From: an uncultured Bacteroidota bacterium
Lineage (GTDB): Bacteria; Bacteroidota; Bacteroidia; Chitinophagales; Chitinophagaceae
Direction of reading: 5' to 3'
DNA: 15,173 nucleotides
NCBI GenBank assembly: GCA_946887345.1
Contig: CAMPKR010000019.1
Span: 1 to 15,173, forward strand
The notes under the pieces were generated by a model, which did not search any database, was not told the origin of the DNA, and worked only from the letters and a program-made list of their open reading frames with translations. Shown here one piece after another: positions 1 through 8,600 of this stretch (the stretch's first letter is position 1; every line of letters starts with the position of its first letter). The translations under genes and the position numbers were made by a program.

Positions 1-2
1 CT

Positions 3-62
3 CCTGTTACTGTCGGCTGCAAACTGTTGCTGCCGCCTGCTAACTGTTTCAGCGGGCTGCAA
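3..62. repeat. Three imperfect 20-bp tandem repeats across the hscB stop
   Basis: Three consecutive 20-bp units at 3-22, 23-42 and 43-62 share the pattern nCTGTTnCnGnnGnCTGCnA, with about 15 of 20 identities between any pair. The third unit covers the hscB stop codon and its last four sense codons. The array may continue left of the window. It looks like a small degenerate minisatellite. No hairpin or protein-coding role was evident. Confidence 0.5.
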
Positions 63-576
63 ATCTATCAATTCTTTCCTTAATTCTCAAAAGGTATTTT
101 TTCCTGAAGTAATAGTCTTTCACCTGTTGTAGCAGGCTTTCATCAGGGCTGGCAGCATCATATTTTGCTCTCAGCGGCTGCACTTCTGCTTCCCATTCCT
201 CCATCTGTCCCTGCAGTGAAGTAGTTGCCTCTGTTCTCACATCTTCGTTCTCCGGCTCCATTTCATATTCGCTGATTGCTTCGTTTAGCTCCATCATTTC
301 CATCAGGAACTCAGGGGGCAGATTATACTTCTCTTCTTCCTCCAGCAGGCCATGCAGCTTTAATATATAAGCCATCGCTGCATCTGCATTATTTAGCACC
401 TTGTAAGCATCATTGTTCATAGCCGACATACGCAGGGCCTCTGTTTTACGGGCTTCATCTGCCATTGTAAAACGATCAGGGTGGTACTTCCTGCTTAGCT
501 CATAGAATTTTTTTTTCACCTCCCCTGCATCGGGACTAAAGCTTTCTGGTATATTATATAATTCAAAATAGTTCAT
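49..576 (-). CDS. hscB: Fe-S protein assembly co-chaperone HscB
   Basis: This is a J-domain co-chaperone that by family knowledge delivers the scaffold IscU, carrying a nascent Fe-S cluster, to the Hsp70 HscA and stimulates its ATPase in the cytoplasm. The N-terminal J domain (residues 1-75) starts MNYFELYNIP and carries the HPD triad at residues 32-34. The C-terminal half contains the HscB-type three-helix scaffold-binding region, with LPPEFLMEMMELNEAISE at about residues 86-103. From ATG 576 the product is 175 residues, close to the ~171 of Escherichia coli HscB. An upstream in-frame start at 639 would add 21 unconserved residues and overlap the divergent gene, so 576 is preferred. No iscU, hscA or ferredoxin gene is visible nearby, although the gene that follows it on this strand lies outside the window. 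Confidence 0.9.
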   Translation of the reverse strand: MNYFELYNIPESFSPDAGEVKKKFYELSRKYHPDRFTMADEARKTEALRMSAMNNDAYKVLNNADAAMAYILKLHGLLEEEEKYNLPPEFLMEMMELNEAISEYEMEPENEDVRTEATTSLQGQMEEWEAEVQPLRAKYDAASPDESLLQQVKDYYFRKKYLLRIKERIDRFAAR

Positions 577-594
577 TGTTGAGTCATTGCGCCA

Positions 595-626
595 TTGAGT
601 AATTGGGTCAATAGGCCTTACATTTG
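595..626 (+). promoter_or_regulatory. Bacteroidota-type promoter for the saccharopine dehydrogenase-like gene
   Basis: A perfect TAnnTTTG -7 element (TACATTTG, 619-626) has a -33 TTG at 595-597, separated by 21 bp, within the 17-23 bp range known for Bacteroidota promoters. Transcription would start near 632, giving a leader of about 13 nt before ATG 645. This argues against the in-frame TTG at 624, which lies inside the -7 element. Confidence 0.5.
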
Positions 627-627
627 T

Positions 628-635
628 CAAAAGTA
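628..635 (-). promoter_or_regulatory. Candidate -7 element for hscB
   Basis: On the minus strand positions 635 to 628 read TACTTTTG, a perfect match to the TAnnTTTG -7 consensus. It would place the hscB start site near 621 with a ~45-nt leader. No convincing TTG -33 element was found at the usual distance, so support is only partial. It lies 1 bp from the opposing -7 element of the divergent gene. Confidence 0.3.
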
Positions 636-644
636 ACAAAGAAG

Positions 645-1844
645 ATGATTATCGGACTGATCAGGGAACGGAAGGCCCCACCCGATGAAAGGATACCGCT
701 CACTCCCAGGCAATGCAGGGAGATTCTGGAGAAGTACCCTGATGTAAAGATACTGGTAGAACCATCCCCCACCCGCTGTTACTCAGACGATGAATTCAGA
801 GCTGAAGAAATAGAGCTGAGCGATGATTTGAGCGGCTGTGATATCCTGCTCGGGGTAAAGGAAGTTCCGGTAGATACCCTGATCCCCGGCAAAACCTATT
901 TCTTCTTCTCTCATACCAAGAACAAACAACCATACAACCAAAAACTAATGCAGGGCCTTATTAAAAAAGGCATCCGCATGATCGACTATGAATGTCTCAC
1001 TCACGCCGATGAACAGCGTATTCTTGGCTTTGGATTATATGCAGGCATAGTAGGAGCACATAATGGAATTCTTACCTATGGCAAAAAGCACGGTCTGTTT
1101 AATCTCCCTGCCGCGCACGAAATAAAAGGCTATCGCGAGCTGCTCTCTGCCTACGAGAAGATCAAGCTTCCTATAATGAAGATCGCAGTCACAGGTTCAG
1201 GAAAGGTAGCTGCAGGAGTTATAGACATCATGACCAACCTGGATATAGAGCCTGTAGAGCCGGAAGATTTTTTCAAACATGAGTTCGACTATCCTGTTTA
1301 CGCGCACTTTAAAGGAAAAGCACTCTATGCACGTAGAGGCGACGGATCCTTTCACCGGGAAGATTTCCACGCTCACCCAGACCAATACACCTGCCTTTTC
1401 CCTCAATATCTTTCTAAGACAGACATCTTAATGAACGGCATCTATTGGGATAAAAAAGTACCTCGCCTGTTCGAGAAAAAAGACATGCTACGCAGTGACT
1501 TCCGTATCAGTGTTGTAGCCGATATCACCTGCGATATTGATGGCTCCGTACCTATCAATATCGGCGCGTCCACCATCGCTGATCCTGTTTATGGTATTGA
1601 CCGAAAAACACTTGAAAAAGTAGCGCCGTTTCAAAACACGAAAGACGTGGTAGATGTAATGGCTGTCGACAACCTGCCTAACGAGCTACCGCGCGATGCC
1701 TCACAATATTTCGGCCTGCATTTCGAAAAATATGTTTTGGGAGAATTGTTCAAAGAAAAAAGTGAAATCCTGGAACGCGCTACTATCTGCGAGAACGGAA
1801 AATTGACTTCTTACTACGAGTACCTCGCCGACTATGCTTACTAG
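645..1844 (+). CDS. Saccharopine dehydrogenase (lysine-forming)-like NAD(P) oxidoreductase
   Basis: The 399-residue product belongs to the alanine dehydrogenase/PNT-fold superfamily and resembles the LYS1-type saccharopine dehydrogenase branch, which oxidatively cleaves saccharopine to lysine and 2-oxoglutarate with NAD. The N terminus IGLIRERKAPPDERIPLTP is typical of the fold. The catalytic Lys and His of LYS1 (VKE and SHTK contexts) appear to be K72 and H90, followed by a conserved-looking IDYE at 113-116 and GFGLYAGIVGA at 128-138. A Rossmann loop GSGKVAAG is at 184-191 and a late ADITCDIDGSVP motif is present. ATG 645 is chosen over the in-frame TTG at 624 because a promoter -7 element covers 624. 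Members of this family in Bacteroidota are often annotated only as NAD(P)-dependent oxidoreductase or alanine dehydrogenase, so the true substrate is uncertain. It ends tail-to-tail with the next gene. Confidence 0.8.
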   Translation: MIIGLIRERKAPPDERIPLTPRQCREILEKYPDVKILVEPSPTRCYSDDEFRAEEIELSDDLSGCDILLGVKEVPVDTLIPGKTYFFFSHTKNKQPYNQKLMQGLIKKGIRMIDYECLTHADEQRILGFGLYAGIVGAHNGILTYGKKHGLFNLPAAHEIKGYRELLSAYEKIKLPIMKIAVTGSGKVAAGVIDIMTNLDIEPVEPEDFFKHEFDYPVYAHFKGKALYARRGDGSFHREDFHAHPDQYTCLFPQYLSKTDILMNGIYWDKKVPRLFEKKDMLRSDFRISVVADITCDIDGSVPINIGASTIADPVYGIDRKTLEKVAPFQNTKDVVDVMAVDNLPNELPRDASQYFGLHFEKYVLGELFKEKSEILERATICENGKLTSYYEYLADYAY

Positions 1845-2758
1845 TCTTTGCCCAATATTTCGCGTACTGCTTTTTCCATCGTGTCATATTCCGGCTTAAA
1901 ACCTGCTTTAAGTGTTTTCTCAGCGCTAACCGTTGTGCTCTTCAGCACTTCCGAGCTCATTTCACCAAGCATGATCTTCAGAGCCGCAACAGGCACCGGT
2001 ATAGGTATCTTTAGTCCACCTCTTACTTTCGCTATTATTGCCATCAGTTGCTTCTGGCTCACCGGGTGCGGACTAACCGCATTGTAAACTCCCTTTATTT
2101 CTTCATTCTCTATAGCCCTTATCATCATCCGGCAAAGATCATCGGCGTGTATCCAGCTGATCATCTGCTTGCCACCTCCCAGGATCGGCAGCACACCCGC
2201 CGCCGCAGCTTTCGACAATTGAGGGAACATACCGTCCTCCTTACCCATCACTATCCCGAAACGAAAGATCACAGTTCTTAGAAAATCCTCCGCCTTGTGC
2301 GCCTCTGCTTCCCACCGGGCGCAGGTATTGCCCAGGAAGTCATCGTAATACTCATCGGTCTCCTTAAAAAAACTATGTCCAGCCCTATCCGGACCGTAAT
2401 AGCCAATTGCCGATGCCGATAGCAGAACTTTACAATTCTCCCCGTATTCCCTCAGCTTACCTACCAGGAAGTTGGTGGTGTGCACCCTGCTATGTACTAT
2501 TTCTTCTTTTCGTTTCGCGGTCCAGCGCTTGTCAGCTATACCCGCACCGGCCAGGTGTATCATCGCGTCCACCTTCTGCAGGTGTATCAGGTCAAATTTA
2601 TCCAGGTAAGGATTCCAGTAGGCATAATGCACATGCGGAAGATCGTGCTGTTTCATCGGCGTACGGGTAAAGATCACCACCTCGTGCCCCGACTCTTGCA
2701 GGAGTTTGCACATATGATGACCTATAAAACCGGTACCCCCTGTTATGCCAACGGTCAT
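1841..2758 (-). CDS. TIGR01777 family (YfcH/SDR39U1-like) NAD(P)-dependent epimerase-type protein
   Basis: The 305-residue protein is an extended short-chain dehydrogenase. The nucleotide-binding loop GGTGFIG is at residues 7-13. The family hallmark HLAGAGIADKRWT is at 68-80 and SASAIGYYG at 114-122, where the usual YxxxK tyrosine region has the atypical form seen in this family. The C-terminal DUF1731-type segment (about 254-301) contains LGEMSSEVLKSTTVSAEKTL. Length and domain order match YfcH and SDR39U1. The physiological substrate of the family is not established, and bacterial members have been linked to cell division or envelope contexts only by association. ATG 2758 directly precedes the Rossmann strand, which supports the start. 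Its stop codon overlaps the stop of the convergent gene within a CTAG palindrome. Confidence 0.88.
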   Translation of the reverse strand: MTVGITGGTGFIGHHMCKLLQESGHEVVIFTRTPMKQHDLPHVHYAYWNPYLDKFDLIHLQKVDAMIHLAGAGIADKRWTAKRKEEIVHSRVHTTNFLVGKLREYGENCKVLLSASAIGYYGPDRAGHSFFKETDEYYDDFLGNTCARWEAEAHKAEDFLRTVIFRFGIVMGKEDGMFPQLSKAAAAGVLPILGGGKQMISWIHADDLCRMMIRAIENEEIKGVYNAVSPHPVSQKQLMAIIAKVRGGLKIPIPVPVAALKIMLGEMSSEVLKSTTVSAEKTLKAGFKPEYDTMEKAVREILGKD

Positions 2759-2933
2759 AAATAATTAAACACTATTAATGAAAAATATAAGCAATATTAT
2801 ACTTGATATATAAAATTACTTAAAAATCAAGCCATCTCCGACCTTAAAGCCGGGTATTGAAAAATTAAACAATATCTGCACAATATTTCACTAACACCTC
2901 CGTTTATTTCTTGTAACACTTAAAATTCTTTGG

Positions 2934-3116
2934 ATGGAACAAATGCTACTCCTCACTTTTACTGAAAAATCCGGAAAAACGCAGCTGATGAAAGGTGTGA
3001 ATGATTTAGAGACGCTGATGCAGCAAATGAGAGTTTGCCTGGATACCGCCGCCAACGACCTCATGCAACCTCGCGCTGAAGCGGTACAGCAAATACTCAA
3101 AATGGCAAGGCAGTAA
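2934..3116 (+). CDS. Small hypothetical protein, 60 residues
   Basis: The predicted product begins MEQMLLLTFTEKSGKTQLM and is mostly compatible with amphipathic helices after a short hydrophobic beta-like N terminus. No signal peptide, membrane segment or recognisable domain is seen. I do not recognise the family. Support for it being real comes from context: it fills the space between two minus-strand genes and is followed 9 nt after its stop by a long hairpin with a T-run in the plus direction, whose G-U pairs favour plus-strand RNA. An antisense reading frame covers part of the same DNA but has a less protein-like composition. It could alternatively be a transcribed small RNA gene rather than a coding one. 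Confidence 0.5.
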   Translation: MEQMLLLTFTEKSGKTQLMKGVNDLETLMQQMRVCLDTAANDLMQPRAEAVQQILKMARQ

Positions 3117-3125
3117 AGAAAGAAA

Positions 3126-3195
3126 AAACTCAGGAGCGGGTAGATGTCGGTATTTAGTGCCGCCGGCTATTTCGCTTTTGAGTTTCCTATTTTTT
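3126..3195 (+). terminator. Long stem-loop terminator after the 60-residue gene
   Basis: Positions 3126-3140 pair without interruption with 3171-3185 (15 pairs), continued by three more pairs after one bulged base (3141-3143 with 3167-3169). Four of the 15 pairs are G-U in plus-strand RNA and would be A-C mismatches in the minus-strand RNA. The stem is followed by CCTA and a T6 run at 3190-3195. This fits an intrinsic terminator acting on plus-strand transcription. It overlaps the stop codon of the convergent phosphoesterase gene by 2 bases and may act weakly in the other direction (TTTCTTTCT follows). Confidence 0.7.
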
Positions 3196-4441
3196 AGCCA
3201 AGTTCTATCAGGGTAATTTCTGCCAGTATTCCCAGCCTGCCCGGGTATCCCAGGAAACCGAAACCCCGGTTTATATACAGGTGCTGCTCATCTTTGGTGT
3301 ACAGCCCGGCCCAGTTCTTATACACATATTGTATAGGGCTCCATCTTACTCCCGGTATCTCCACGCCGAATTGCATCCCGTGTGTATGGCCGCTCAGGGT
3401 CAGGTCCACATCCTTGTACTTCTCCACTACTTCAGAATCCCAATGCGACGGATCGTGAGATAACAGTATTTTAAACGGTGCATTCTTCTCTTCTATCCCT
3501 GCATAAGCCTTCGCCATGTCCCCATAGGTATGGAAACGCCAGGTAAATCCTGTTATATTTTCCACCCCTATCAGCCCTATACTGTCATTCCCTCTTTGCA
3601 AAAGCACGTGTTCGTTCATCAGCAGCCGCCAGCCCATATCAGCATGAAGAGCTATAATATCATCCAGGTTTTTCTTCTTCGCTTCATCTGAGGGCCACGT
3701 CTCATAGTCCCCGTAATCATGATTCCCTAGTGTCGAGAATACCCCCATCGGCGCCCTCAGTTTTGAGTATATTTCCTTGAATTTATCGTCCACCTCATCG
3801 GTCCTGTTGTTCACCAGGTCTCCGGTAAAGAAGATAACGTCCGGCTTCAGGTCCAGTATTTTTTGTATCCCGGCTTCTACAGCGGCATAGTTGTCAAAGC
3901 TGCCCGTATGTATATCCGATATCTGCACAATCTTCATTCCCTTAAACGACTCCGGCAGCTTCGGCGATGTAATCCTTATTCTGCGCACATGATACCGGTA
4001 CCTGTTGCGCATGCCATATACAAAACCCGACAGCGACAAACCCGCCACACCCAGAGCCACCCGCATAATAAAAGTAGAACGTGGTATCAGCGAACCTGTC
4101 TTCTCAGGTATCTCTTCTTTTTTGGGCACCAGCTTGTTATAAATCCAGATGAAAAATCTCCTAACATCGTCCAGTAGCATAATTACAAGCACCAGCAACT
4201 TGCCTATTATCATACCCATGGCCACGGCAACAAATATGTTCCGCAGCATGTCAGGATAGTTATCCCAGTGTATGTGCCGGAAAAACATCATACAGCCTTC
4301 TACAAAAACCGTAAGAACTATATGCAGGCTAATAAAAACAAAACGCAGCCTGCGGGGAAACTTGCGCACAGCCGAGCGAACGATCAGGAAACTATAATAC
4401 TCTGCAAGTACCAGTATGACTATAAAGATGATCCAGCCCAT
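3194..4441 (-). CDS. Membrane-anchored metallophosphoesterase (YkuE/YaeI-like)
   Basis: The 415-residue protein has an N-terminal membrane region with about four hydrophobic segments (near 1-22, 33-55, 67-91 and 123-143) followed by a calcineurin-like phosphoesterase domain. The metal-binding motifs are all present and in order: DIH at 176-178, GD at 207-208, GNHD at 239-242, a single SHD histidine at 329, and GHTH at 351-354. Related proteins of the YkuE/YaeI group bind a dinuclear metal centre, and some hydrolyse lipid-linked phosphate or UDP-diacylglucosamine-type substrates. The substrate here cannot be inferred. The start is 5 bp after the stop of the upstream FMN reductase gene on the same strand, suggesting co-transcription. 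Confidence 0.88.
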   Translation of the reverse strand: MGWIIFIVILVLAEYYSFLIVRSAVRKFPRRLRFVFISLHIVLTVFVEGCMMFFRHIHWDNYPDMLRNIFVAVAMGMIIGKLLVLVIMLLDDVRRFFIWIYNKLVPKKEEIPEKTGSLIPRSTFIMRVALGVAGLSLSGFVYGMRNRYRYHVRRIRITSPKLPESFKGMKIVQISDIHTGSFDNYAAVEAGIQKILDLKPDVIFFTGDLVNNRTDEVDDKFKEIYSKLRAPMGVFSTLGNHDYGDYETWPSDEAKKKNLDDIIALHADMGWRLLMNEHVLLQRGNDSIGLIGVENITGFTWRFHTYGDMAKAYAGIEEKNAPFKILLSHDPSHWDSEVVEKYKDVDLTLSGHTHGMQFGVEIPGVRWSPIQYVYKNWAGLYTKDEQHLYINRGFGFLGYPGRLGILAEITLIELG

Positions 4442-4446
4442 AAGCC

Positions 4447-4947
4447 CTAATATTTAATGAATTCGTCTATTTGTTGTTCTATCGCCCTTGCAGTGGCCGG
4501 TTGCAGCAGCTTACCGTCCATATCCATTTCATCGTTAATGCGCGATAGCGGAAGTTTGTTATACATCACGTTCATCCGCATATAGTGCAGTATGTTGGTC
4601 ATATGCTCTATGCCGCGCAGGTTACCGCCGCGGCCGTCAGCTACACCTACCAGCATCGCCTTTTTGTACCACCAGCAGTTGCGGATGTCACTGTGGTCTA
4701 TCATCGCTTTCAGTATACCGGGGAAACTGCCGTTATACTCGGGCATTATAAATACAAACTTCTCCGCCGGTATCAGGTATTGCTGCTCTATATTGCTCAT
4801 CTCCGCCCCTTTCTCCCATACACACTTGTCCTCAAGCGATAAAAGCTGAACGTTTTCCGCCTTAGCCGACATAATACTGTAATACAGGTTGGCTACCCGC
4901 AGTGTCATACTATCCTTCCTGTTGGTCCCGGAAATTATCGTGATCAT
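4447..4947 (-). CDS. NADPH-dependent FMN reductase family protein
   Basis: The 166-residue protein has a flavodoxin-like fold of the NADPH_FMN_red family. The phosphate-binding loop SGTNRKDS is at residues 6-13 and the flavin-contacting motif PEYNGSFPG at 69-77 is followed by LKAMIDH (79-85), both strong family signatures. ADGRGGNLRG at 103-112 forms the expected third loop. Such enzymes reduce FMN, quinones, azo compounds or metals using NAD(P)H in the cytoplasm; the specific electron acceptor is not evident. The length is slightly short compared with the 170-190 residues common in the family. It is the first gene of an apparent operon with the metallophosphoesterase. Transcription probably starts just upstream from a TACCTTTG element. 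Confidence 0.88.
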   Translation of the reverse strand: MITIISGTNRKDSMTLRVANLYYSIMSAKAENVQLLSLEDKCVWEKGAEMSNIEQQYLIPAEKFVFIMPEYNGSFPGILKAMIDHSDIRNCWWYKKAMLVGVADGRGGNLRGIEHMTNILHYMRMNVMYNKLPLSRINDEMDMDGKLLQPATARAIEQQIDEFIKY

Positions 4948-4965
4948 CTGCTAATAAATGCTTCG

Positions 4966-4973
4966 CAAAGGTA
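4966..4973 (-). promoter_or_regulatory. -7 promoter element for the FMN reductase-phosphoesterase operon
   Basis: The minus strand reads TACCTTTG from 4973 to 4966, a perfect TAnnTTTG match. The start site would lie near 4959, leaving a leader of roughly 12 nt before ATG 4947. No TTG was seen 17-23 bp upstream, so the -33 element is weak or absent. Confidence 0.4.
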
Positions 4974-5113
4974 CTTGCTTTATACAAGTCTCATACATAG
5001 CCATATTATCAATATTTATAGAGTGGTTATATGCACACTCTCGGCTCGGCTTACTCCTTCACCTGACCGCTATCATTAAAATTGGCTAAATTTATATAGT
5101 CTAATCTACGCTT

Positions 5114-5581
5114 ATGCTCTTCCAGGTCCTGATGGCCGTGGCCGGTTTGTTTGCCTTATTTAGCCTTGGCTTTTCCAAAGATTATTATGCCCGCTTTATC
5201 GTCCTGCTCATGTGCGTGTCGGTAACACTCACCCTGCTCTCCATCCCCACCCTAAAAACCGTTGGCCTCGTCCTCTATTCAGTTTCGCTGGTACTTACCA
5301 TTGTATACGCCCTTCTGAAATCAGAATTCAGCGCCCGCAAAAGATCGCTCTTACTTCTGCTGGCTATTCCCGTTTTTATTGCCCTAATGTTCCAGCTAAA
5401 CCAGTGGCCTGCCGTTAATATAATGTACGGACTTACCGGTCTGTCGCTTATTTCAGCTCTCTTCATTTTCATCGGCGGTATCGGCGCTTACAAAAGCGAA
5501 CTGGGCATCCTTGCTATCATTATTGCCGATGCCTTAATACATGTTGTCATCTACTTTCAGTGGCAGCTCTACAGCTTCTAA
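5114..5581 (+). CDS. Six-helix integral membrane protein of unknown function
   Basis: The 155-residue product is very hydrophobic, with about six predicted membrane segments (near 1-19, 26-44, 50-67, 78-95, 101-124 and 129-149). Short polar loops include FSKDYYAR, KSEFSARKR and YKSELG. The positive residues KSEFSARKR between helices 3 and 4 suggest a cytoplasmic loop there. No catalytic motif was recognised and I cannot assign a family. The gene stands alone between two minus-strand genes and ends at a bidirectional terminator. Position 5114 is the first ATG and starts directly in the first helix, which is normal for a multi-pass protein without a cleaved signal. Bacteroidota genomes contain many similar small multi-pass proteins of unknown role. 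Confidence 0.75.
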   Translation: MLFQVLMAVAGLFALFSLGFSKDYYARFIVLLMCVSVTLTLLSIPTLKTVGLVLYSVSLVLTIVYALLKSEFSARKRSLLLLLAIPVFIALMFQLNQWPAVNIMYGLTGLSLISALFIFIGGIGAYKSELGILAIIIADALIHVVIYFQWQLYSF

Positions 5582-5587
5582 AAAAAT

Positions 5588-5619
5588 AGAGCCCCCCGCA
5601 GACGCAGGAGGCTCTTTTT
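5588..5619. terminator. Bidirectional terminator between convergent genes
   Basis: AGAGCC at 5588-5593 pairs with GGCTCT at 5610-5615, and after a bulged A at 5609 two more C-G pairs follow. In the plus direction the stem runs into T5 (5615-5619). In the minus direction it is followed by TA and a run of seven T. It lies 6 bp after the membrane protein stop and 18 bp after the stop of the SprB-repeat gene, so it probably serves both. Confidence 0.8.
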
Positions 5620-5637
5620 GATAGAGTCCAAAGACTA

Positions 5638-8600
5638 TTATTGTATGATTACCAGTTTCTGTGTTTCACTCTTCACACCATTGGCATACTTTACAAAGTA
5701 AATACCGGGTGAAAGGCTGCTCACATCCACAGGTATAGTCTGGGAACCTTTCTGGACAGAAAGTGATTTATTAACCACTACTTTACCGCTCACATCTACC
5801 AGTGTAAGATCAGCTGTAGCGTCTTCCTCGCTGCTTATCATGGCATAGAACATATTATTTGCAGGGTTAGGATACAGCGCCATTGTGCCTGAAGCATTGC
5901 TTGCAGTAGTATTCACACTTTGAGGCCATCCGAGGGTATTTACAGTAGTGTTAGTTACAATAGGTGCATTGTAGTCAAAGTAGATCGACGCATCATTGTG
6001 GAACTGCGTACCCTGGGCCAGGTTAGGCTTCACTTCTATTGAGTAGATAAAGTAACCATGGCTGCCCACTTCGTTGTACATAGCTGCAGGCAGGTTGATA
6101 TTGTTGAATTCATACTTCAGTACTCCTGTCTCCGTCAATGTCACCTGGCTCGGATGAGTAGAATAGATCGGTTTCAGAGTGGTAAGATCCAGGTCGCTAT
6201 CCAGCGTATCCAACACCACTATATTCTGTGCCTGCCAAGTACCCAGGTTCTGGAAGTGTACTGTATACTCAAGTACTGAATCCTGCGGGAAAATAGTACC
6301 CTGTGTACCATAGCCCTTAGGCGATACTTCCTTAAAGTTAGGATCGTAAGAAGAAACCACCACAGGCTGATAGTAGCTCACATTGTTCCACGGAGAATAA
6401 TCATTCAGCCAATCGCTCATTGATGCAGTGTATGAAGTAGAATCTTTAAAAACAAGTGATGTACCAAGGGGAATATTGGTGGGCACCGCGTAGTCTTTAG
6501 AAATAGATACCGATGCAGCTGGGGCAAGCGTAACCGACCCTGAAGCTATATCATACCAGCCGCCTGTACCACCTGTGTAGTAAGTAGATGGAACAAAAAC
6601 AGGAGAAGGCATTTGAGCATCAGTTTTGAAGCCCGCCATCAGTGCTGCTTCTGTTACTGTACCCTGGTTGGTAATAACTGCACTCAAGTGGTAAGTATTA
6701 CCGGGCACTGGTGGAATCAAATGCGTAGAACTTACACGCACAGAGTGGATAGTAGCTACTGTATTGGCAAAATCATTAGTTATAGTACAACCTGAAGATG
6801 CTGTAGCATTTACGGATATAGAATTGTTCTGGCAGGTGGCCAGCGGATAGTAACTCTGCACTGTTTCTGACAGTGTGTAGGTACCGCTCGGCACTATGAA
6901 AGAATAATCGCCGTTAGCATTTGTATAGGCATAGCCTATACCGCTCAGGTGCATTTGTATATTAGGTATACCGCTTTCACCCAGGTCTTGGGTACAGTTG
7001 TTGTTGGCATCGTTATACACAGTACCGGTTACAGTACAATAGCATGAATTATTATTCGGGTTGTAAGGAACTGTTACATACTTGGTTTGGTAACAGCCGT
7101 TAACATCAGTCACGGATACTATGTATTGACCATCGTTAAGTCCGGTGATTGTACTTGTAGTGCCACCATTATTCCAGGAATAAGTATACGGAGCAGTACC
7201 ACCTGTCGGATTCACCGTTATTGCGCCGTCATTAGCAAAGATGCATGATTCAGGTGTAGTGCTTGCACCTATAGTAATAGGTGTTGTAGCAAGCAAATAA
7301 TGGCTTTTGGTCCTCGTGCATCCCACTGCATCAGTGATCACGACGCTATGGGTACCTCCCTGGAGGCTACTGGCTGTCTGTGTGGTAGCACTGTTACTCC
7401 AGGAGTAAGTGTAAGGACTGGTACCGCCGCTGGGGTATACCGTAAGCGAACCATTGGCAGTGGTGCATGAGGGACTGATTTGCGAAAAACTTGCAGATAT
7501 AACATTCACAGGTGGAATGGTCGCTACTCCCGTGCGAACGCAGCCCACTGCATCTGTTACCGTGAATGCATAATTGCCCGCCGGTACACCACTAACCGTT
7601 ATACCCGTCTGTACCGGAAGTGTATTCCATACAGTGGTATATGGCGCAGTACCGCCACTTATCGTAAGAGTAGCAGATCCTGTTGGTGAAGTACATGAAC
7701 TAGGTGTAGTGGTGTAGGTCACATTAATAGGCGTAGAAGAAAATACATTCGCATAACCGTTACCTATACAACCGTTCGCATCTGTTACAGTCACACTATA
7801 GTTGCCTGCCGAGAGGCTGCCGATTGTTTGAGTTGTCGCAGTATTACTCCACAAGTAGGTATAAGGTGGCATACCGCCTGAACCAAATGAGGTGGCAGAT
7901 CCATCATTTTGAAGACAGGTAGCCGGCGATATCGTAACATTGGCACCTATAGTCACAGCCTGTGTTACGTTTGCATACGCAGTGTAATCACATCCGTTGG
8001 CATCAGTCACTTCCACGTTATAGTAGCCCATCATCAGGCCTGTTATAGCACTGGTTGTCGCCGCATTGCTCCACAGGTAAGTATAGGGCCCTGTGCCGCC
8101 GGTAACACCGGTAATAGTAGCAGAACCGTTCGAACAGTTGGCAGGAACAGTGGTGATTGCTACCTGCATAGCAAAGTTGTCGTACACCTGTATGGAATCA
8201 AATTCATATAAAGAGCCGAATACACAGCCATTGGCATCAGTTATGGTGATACCATAGTCACCTTCGGGCAGGCTCGCCGGGTTGGTGGTGCTTACTGTTG
8301 TTAGTGTCGTTTTGTCCCACCATACATATGTATATGGGGCTGTACCACCCGTAACGGAGGCCGTTGCTGTACCCGGTGTAGGACAAACCGCAGACGTAGT
8401 GGCTACAGTGTAGTTCATCGGGTACGACTGGAGGCCGTCGTATGCCTGGTTACTGCCTGCATCGGTAACCGCTACCGACACGCTTCCACCGGCCCAGTTA
8501 GTCAGCACATCAGAAGTAGTCATCACCCCCGAATTCACAATAGGCGGCTGGCCAAATACATACCAGGTGACGGTCAGAGGTGGTGTTAGCCCCGAAAAAT

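Noticed and set aside
577..639. Longer HscB start at 639
   Set aside because: The extra 21 residues precede the conserved J-domain start and would overlap the divergent gene and its promoter.
2891..3100. Minus-strand 69-codon frame opposite the 60-residue gene
   Set aside because: It is Ser/Cys-rich and unlike a structured protein, and the adjacent hairpin terminator is oriented for plus-strand transcription.
4981..5041. AGAGTG/CACTCT inverted repeat at 5020-5041 as a terminator
   Set aside because: The stem is only 6 bp with a 10-nt loop and no T-run, and neither flanking gene ends there.
7480..8211. Plus-strand frames of 69-100 codons within the SprB-repeat gene
   Set aside because: They are shadows produced by the repetitive Thr/Gly-rich coding sequence.
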